Shown here: positions 42,095-45,878 of the stretch, one piece after another
Numbering within the stretch: the stretch's first letter is position 1
Layout: each line of letters starts with the position of its first letter
DNA from: JBHHZJ01 sp046758005
GTDB taxonomy: Bacteria; Pseudomonadota; Alphaproteobacteria; Kiloniellales; J153
DNA: 45,878 nt
Direction of reading: 5' to 3'
Assembly (NCBI GenBank): GCA_046758005.1
Contig: JBHHZJ010000016.1
Location: 1-45,878, forward strand
Notes under the pieces: model-generated
The model's database searches: none
Told to the model about the DNA's origin: nothing
The model's input: only the letters and a program-made list of their open reading frames with translations
Translations under genes and position numbers: made by a program

Positions 42095-42110
42095 CGCTCC
42101 CGGAGCGTTT
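42095..42110 (+). terminator. Short hairpin after hydrolase 1
   Basis: CGCTC (42095-42099) pairs with GAGCG (42103-42107) around CCG, then TTT. It is preceded by a CGGCCGC/GCGGCCG palindrome. Both lie in the gap between convergent genes. Confidence 0.35.
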
Positions 42111-42157
42111 CCACTGACGTGGACTCGCGCCGGCCCAAACGGAAACCGTGCCGCCGT

Positions 42158-44044
42158 TCAATCGAGCGCGAAGGCGCGCTCCACGTACTCGAGGATCTGC
42201 TGCACGCACTCCTCGACCGAGTGGTTGGCGGTGTCGACCGTCAGCCTGGGGGCGAGCGGCGGCTCGTAGGGCGCGGACACGCCGGTGAACTCGGAGATCT
42301 CTCCGGCCCTGGCCCGCTTGTACAGGCCCTTCGGGTCGCGCCGTTCGCAGGTCTCCAGGTCCGCCTGTATGTAGATTTCGTGGAAGGCCTCGCCCGCCGC
42401 CTCGCGGGCCCGGTCGCGGTCCGCCTGATACGGCGAGATGAACGAGGTGATGCAGATGAAGCCGGCATCGGCGAACAGGCCCGCGACCTCGCCGACGCGG
42501 CGGATGTTCTCGGCCCGGTCCTCCGGCGAGAAGCCGAGGTTGACGTTGAGGCCGCGGCGCACGTTGTCGCCGTCCAGCACGTAGACGTGATATCCCTTGT
42601 TGAACAGGAGTTGCTCCACCTCCATGGCCAGAGTCGACTTGCCGGCGCCGGACAGCCCGGTGAACCACAGCACGCCGCCGCAATGGCCGTTGCGATGCGC
42701 CCGGCTGTCCGCGGCGACGCGGTGCTCGACGGCGGTCAGGTTCGTGGCCTTGACGCTCAGCGCGCGCCGCTGATCGGGGTAGCCCTCCATGGAAATGATG
42801 CCGCCGCCCGCGATCTCGTAGCCGTCGGCCAGCACGCAGCGCCCGCAACGCGGGATCGTCCGCGATTCGTCCAGGGCCAGGACCTTTCGGCTGCGCAGGA
42901 GCACCTCGGCAACGCCATTGCGCTCGACCCGGGACGCGGACCGGGCGGCCAGCGTGTCGGTGTCGATGATCTTCTCGACCGACTGGACCGTGACCGGGCC
43001 CTCCTGCGTGGCCAGCTTGAGCGTGTAGGTCTTGCCCGGCTCGAGCGGCTCCCGGCCGAGCCAGAACAGCGTCGCGCGGAAGACCGTGGTGAGCTGCGGC
43101 GGGTGCTCGACGTGGCTGGCGATCTCGCCGCGTTCGACGAAGATCTGTTCGTCCAGAGTGATGCCGATCGATTCGCCCGCGTGCGCCTCGACCGGCGGAT
43201 CGGCCACGTTCCAGGCCTCGATCGAGCGCACCTTCGCCGTCTTGTTGGACGGCGAGAACAACAGGGTGTCGCCGACCCGCAGGACGCCGGACTCGACCCG
43301 CCCGGCCACGATGCGGCGGTGGTCGAACTTGTAGACGTCCTGGACCGGAAAGCGCAGGGGCTGATCGGCCGCAACGGTCAGGCTGCGGAGCCGGTCCAGC
43401 GCCTGGACCACGATCGGGCCCTCGTACCACGGCGTGCGGAGAGATCCCTGCGCCACGTTGTCGCCCTCGCGCGCCGAAACGGGGACGATCGCGGTCGGCG
43501 TGATCCCGACGCCCTCGAGATAGCGTGCGGCCTCCTGCGCGACCTCGGCGAAGCGACCCTCGTCGAAATCGACCAGGTCCATCTTGTTGATCGCGACGGC
43601 GACCTGGCGAATGCCGAGCAGGTGCAGCAAGTAGCCGTGCCGGCGCGTGGTCTCGCGCACGCCCTCGGCGGCGTCGACGACGAGAAGGGCGGCATCTGCG
43701 CTGGCGGCGCCGCTGACCATGTTCTTGAGGAATTCCCGGTGTCCCGGCGCGTCGATGATCACATAGTCGCGCAGGGCGGACTTGAACCAAATCTGGGTGG
43801 TGTCGATCGTCACCGCCTGGTCGCGTTCGGCCTGAAAGGCGTCGAGGACGAAGGACCATTCCAGCGCCATCCCGCGCCGCGCCGAGACCGCCTTGAGTTC
43901 CTCGACCTTGCCCGGCGGCAGGGAGCCGGTGTCGTGCAGAAGACGGCCGATCAGGGTCGACTTGCCGTGGTCGACGTGGCCGACGATCACGATCTTCAAG
44001 GCCGGCCGGAGCGCTCGGGCCGCATCGCGCCGAATGGTGCTCAT
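42158..44044 (-). CDS. cysNC: Bifunctional sulfate adenylyltransferase GTPase subunit / APS kinase (CysN-CysC fusion)
   Basis: A 628-residue fusion. The CysN part (1-455) is an EF-Tu-like GTPase: VGHVDHGKST (G1), DAPGHREFLKNM (G3), NKMDLVDF (G4) and the beta-barrel domains with SRVERNGVAEVLLRS. The CysC part (about 455-628) is APS kinase: GLSGAGKSTLA at 463, DGDNVRRGLN, and FISPYQADRDRAR. Together with CysD it converts sulfate and ATP to APS and then PAPS. It begins 7 bases after the cysD stop. Similar NodQ-type fusions supply PAPS for sulfation of surface glycans, but they also serve cysteine synthesis; context alone suggests the former. ATG 44044 fits family length; the longer frame is a shadow of cysD. 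Confidence 0.95.
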   Translation of the reverse strand: MSTIRRDAARALRPALKIVIVGHVDHGKSTLIGRLLHDTGSLPPGKVEELKAVSARRGMALEWSFVLDAFQAERDQAVTIDTTQIWFKSALRDYVIIDAPGHREFLKNMVSGAASADAALLVVDAAEGVRETTRRHGYLLHLLGIRQVAVAINKMDLVDFDEGRFAEVAQEAARYLEGVGITPTAIVPVSAREGDNVAQGSLRTPWYEGPIVVQALDRLRSLTVAADQPLRFPVQDVYKFDHRRIVAGRVESGVLRVGDTLLFSPSNKTAKVRSIEAWNVADPPVEAHAGESIGITLDEQIFVERGEIASHVEHPPQLTTVFRATLFWLGREPLEPGKTYTLKLATQEGPVTVQSVEKIIDTDTLAARSASRVERNGVAEVLLRSRKVLALDESRTIPRCGRCVLADGYEIAGGGIISMEGYPDQRRALSVKATNLTAVEHRVAADSRAHRNGHCGGVLWFTGLSGAGKSTLAMEVEQLLFNKGYHVYVLDGDNVRRGLNVNLGFSPEDRAENIRRVGEVAGLFADAGFICITSFISPYQADRDRAREAAGEAFHEIYIQADLETCERRDPKGLYKRARAGEISEFTGVSAPYEPPLAPRLTVDTANHSVEECVQQILEYVERAFALD

Positions 44045-44051
44045 CGCGCCG

Positions 44052-44846
44052 CTACATGTAGCCGTCGGCGCGCAACCGCTCGAACGCGTCCTCGCGCTCG
44101 TGGTCCATGGCGCGCCCGGCGCGTTCGGTGGTCTTGGTGCCCTCGAGCTCGGCGATGATCTGCTCGAGCGTGGCCGCCGTCGAGTCAATGGGGTGGGTGA
44201 TGTCCTCATCGCCCAAGGACCGGTAGCGCTTGCCGTCGCGGGCGAAATAGAGCGGTACGACGGGGATGCCCTCGCGCCGGATGTAGTGCCAGATGTCCAG
44301 CTCCGTCCAATGCAGCAGCGGGTGGATGCGAATATGCGTGCCGGGCGGAAATTCGGTCTTGTACTGGTCCCAGAACTCGGGCGGTTGGTCGCGAAAGTCC
44401 CAGTGACCGGAGACGTCGCGCGGACTGAACACCCGCTCCTTCGCCCGAGTGGCCTGCTCGTCGCGCCGGATGCCCGCGATGATCCCCTTGAACCCGTGCT
44501 GCTCGATCGCGCGCCTCAAGCCCGCGGTCTTGCGCGCCGCGGAACGGGCGGCCGGGGGCAGCGAAGGATCGATTTCGTCGATCGGCGGGCAATCCACGAG
44601 GAGCAGGTCGAGCCCCCATTCCGTGGCGTAGCGGGCGCGGAACTCATACATCTCTTTGAACTTCCTGCCGGTATCGACGTGCAGGACCGGGCACGGAACA
44701 TGGCCCAAGAAGGCCTTGCGGGCCAGCCAGACCATGACGTTCGAGTCCTTGCCGAGCGACCACAACAGCGCCAGCGGCGTCATCTTGTTATATGCTTCGC
44801 GCAGGATATAGATCGACTGCGCTTCCAGTTCCTTGAGGCGCTCCAT
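44052..44846 (-). CDS. cysD: Sulfate adenylyltransferase small subunit CysD
   Basis: A 264-residue PP-loop enzyme that adenylates sulfate to APS, driven by CysN GTPase. Landmarks: MERLKELEAQSIYILREAY, the PP-loop WSLGKDSNVMVWLARKAF (usually SxGKDSS), VLHVDTGRKFKEMYEFR, GIIAGIRRDEQATRAKERVFSPR, HIRIHPLLHWTELDIWHYI, and PVVPLYFARDGKRYRSLGD. It is shorter than the common form of about 300 residues, mainly at the C-terminus, which still ends normally after FERLRADGYM. ATG 44846 has GGAG at good spacing. First gene of the cysD-cysNC operon. Confidence 0.95.
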   Translation of the reverse strand: MERLKELEAQSIYILREAYNKMTPLALLWSLGKDSNVMVWLARKAFLGHVPCPVLHVDTGRKFKEMYEFRARYATEWGLDLLLVDCPPIDEIDPSLPPAARSAARKTAGLRRAIEQHGFKGIIAGIRRDEQATRAKERVFSPRDVSGHWDFRDQPPEFWDQYKTEFPPGTHIRIHPLLHWTELDIWHYIRREGIPVVPLYFARDGKRYRSLGDEDITHPIDSTAATLEQIIAELEGTKTTERAGRAMDHEREDAFERLRADGYM

Positions 44847-45701
44847 GAACTCCGGACCCTGGCGCTTCGTTCCGCGGCTCGCTGCGCCACGACGGGCACG
44901 CGGCGGGCCGCGCGGGCTGGATAGCCTTTTTGGGCAGCCCAAGGCAACCGGTTTGCGCCGCGTGTGCCCGTCGGCGGCGCGGGACTGGATGATCGGTGGC
45001 GCGGCCTGCTAAATTGTTAACCTTCGTCGTTGCGTACAAGGCCCGCGACCGCCCGTCCGAGGGTCCGGGGCGCGGCGGCCGGGGCGCGTTAGGGGGGCCT
45101 CTTGCACGAGCGCGAACAGGACATGTCATTGACATGTCGTCTGCACAATTTTGTCACAACATCTAGCAAAAGCAGTGGCTTACATTACCACATGTGGGCG
45201 CTGCGGTTGACGCGACGGACCATTGACCCGCTTGGCTTAAGCTCCCGAAATCGTTCGATAGATCGGCCTGACCGGCGAGTTCCAAGACCCCTTGAAGCAA
45301 CACAGTGGTCCCGATCACAGCCATCCCGGAACACGACGGGTCTTCGCCGTCGTTGCCAGGCTCCGGCCTCGTCGAGCCGGCGCTCCCAACGGCGGTGCGA
45401 TCCCCGCCGCCCGAATGATTGGGCTCGATGGCAAGTGTTGGTGCGGTTTCCGTATCGGCCGGAAAGATACGCCGCTGGCCAGCCCCAACACTAAATTGAC
45501 ACATCGTTGTGAGTGGCCGGTTCAGAGTTTTTTAATTGGTCGAAATCTACTCTTGTAATTAACGAACGATTAGTGATTTGCCTCAATTTTACTACAAAAT
45601 ATTGTCGCCGAATTAAAATGTTTAAATAAATAATACTTAAAATGCGCTGTCAAAGCGCTGTGCGATGGAACGTGAGTCGGTGCAACGAATGGGTGGTCAA
45701 G
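44847..45701. other. Long gene-free stretch before the right-edge gene
   Basis: About 850 bases with no gene I can defend. The left part should carry the cysD promoter (AT-rich TTAACAATTT on the minus strand near 45015). The middle has mixed open frames of atypical composition. From about 45515 to 45650 it is very AT-rich (runs of T and AAATAAATAATA) and probably contains the promoter of the partial gene at 45702; GCGCTGT occurs twice at 45644-45661. Confidence 0.45.
45120..45138. promoter_or_regulatory. 19-base perfect palindrome, candidate operator
   Basis: GACATGTCATTGACATGTC has nine-base arms around a central T, and each half contains its own palindrome GACATGTC, so two copies lie 11 bases apart, one helical turn. 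It is about 270 bases upstream of cysD and 560 upstream of the right-edge gene. Confidence 0.5.
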
Positions 45702-45878
45702 ATGCGTGCGTGTGTGCGGGTGCGGCGCTTGAGCCGCGTCATTAGCCTGTCGATCGGGACCGCGGCCTTACTCCTGATCGGGGCCTGGGAATCGAGACCT
45801 GCGTCGGCGTTCGAGCAGGCGCCGGCGTTTCTGACGCCGGCCAGCACGTTGCCGTTGCATGTCGGCGGGCTGTTCGGC
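45702..45878 (+). CDS. Partial secreted protein, cut by the window edge
   Basis: The frame from ATG 45702 runs off the right end after 59 codons. It starts with a basic n-region (MRACVRVRRLSRV), a hydrophobic core (SLSIGTAALLLIGAW) and a likely signal-peptidase site near SRPASA-FEQ, followed by APAFLTPASTLPLHVGG. In-frame GTGs at 45672 and 45693 are alternative starts. A periplasmic or outer-membrane protein is likely; a polysaccharide-export or PEP-CTERM role cannot be told from this much. Confidence 0.6.
   Translation, partial: MRACVRVRRLSRVISLSIGTAALLLIGAWESRPASAFEQAPAFLTPASTLPLHVGGLFG

Noticed and set aside
42119..44158. Open frame of 679 codons on the plus strand
   Set aside because: It is the antisense shadow of cysNC; its product is Arg/Leu/Val/Asp-rich with no motif, and the minus-strand frame carries every GTPase and APS-kinase motif.
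45163..45504. 113-codon minus-strand frame in the long right-hand gap
   Set aside because: Residue composition is not absurd, but codon use is unlike the neighbours, there is no ribosome binding site and no family pattern.
1..45878. CRISPR arrays, insertion sequences, integrases, phage genes
   Set aside because: No regular short-repeat/spacer pattern, transposase or integrase motifs, or terminal inverted repeats were found; the 99-bp units at 32770-32988 have no spacer-like unique inserts of fixed length and fit regulatory sites better.

Overview
The window is GC-rich proteobacterial DNA (I cannot place it below Pseudomonadota from sequence alone). Most of it is a large exopolysaccharide locus of the exosortase A / PEP-CTERM (XrtA) type. 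The signature genes are a C/R/H-type exosortase fused to an EpsI domain, the PrsK/PrsR two-component pair, the PrsT TPR lipoprotein, a family-typical outer-membrane barrel, ATPase, deacetylase, FemAB-like protein, amidotransferases, acyl ligase, decarboxylase, acyl carrier protein, two paired hydrolases, and two PEP-CTERM substrate proteins.

Layout. 1-3.2 kb holds a left flank: a Tat-exported amidohydrolase, an Mth938-like protein, a 59-residue GTG-start protein (all minus) and protein-L-isoaspartate methyltransferase (plus). 3.4-16.1 kb is the plus-strand core: outer-membrane barrel, ATPase, deacetylase/FemAB (overlapping), XrtA, amidotransferase, trypsin-like protease, sugar-phosphate transferase and a glycosyltransferase. 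16.1-21.5 kb looks remodelled: a minus-strand glycosyltransferase, the frameshifted tail of another one, a coupled epimerase/oxidoreductase pair, and a plus-strand paralogue of the minus-strand glycosyltransferase. 21.8-24.6 kb has a chorismate-lyase-like gene, a PEP-CTERM protein, two small membrane proteins and an odd tRNA-Val. 24.9-31.6 kb has prsR and prsK (minus) diverging from prsT (plus). 31.9-39.9 kb is a minus-strand series: PEP-CTERM protein, WalW-like deacetylase, second amidotransferase, PLP decarboxylase, acyl ligase and GNAT-like protein. 40.1-42.1 kb is a plus-strand ACP-hydrolase-hydrolase operon. 42.2-44.8 kb encodes sulfate activation (cysD, cysNC). The right edge cuts a secreted-protein gene.

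How it fits together (family knowledge plus inference). The sugar transferase starts a lipid-linked polysaccharide and the glycosyltransferases extend it. Deacetylases, FemAB-like, GNAT, ligase/decarboxylase/ACP and amidotransferase proteins would modify it, and the barrel and PrsT would serve export. XrtA would process PEP-CTERM proteins at the inner membrane. PrsK/PrsR with sigma-54 would switch on PEP-CTERM genes.

The most notable non-coding signal is upstream of the PEP-CTERM gene at 31902-32612. It has a textbook -24/-12 promoter, and behind it a 99-bp tandem array that alternates GTGT...ACAC dyads with perfect IHF-consensus sites. This looks like a multi-site sigma-54 enhancer, presumably for PrsR. 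No flippase, polymerase, chain-length regulator or sulfotransferase was found in the window.
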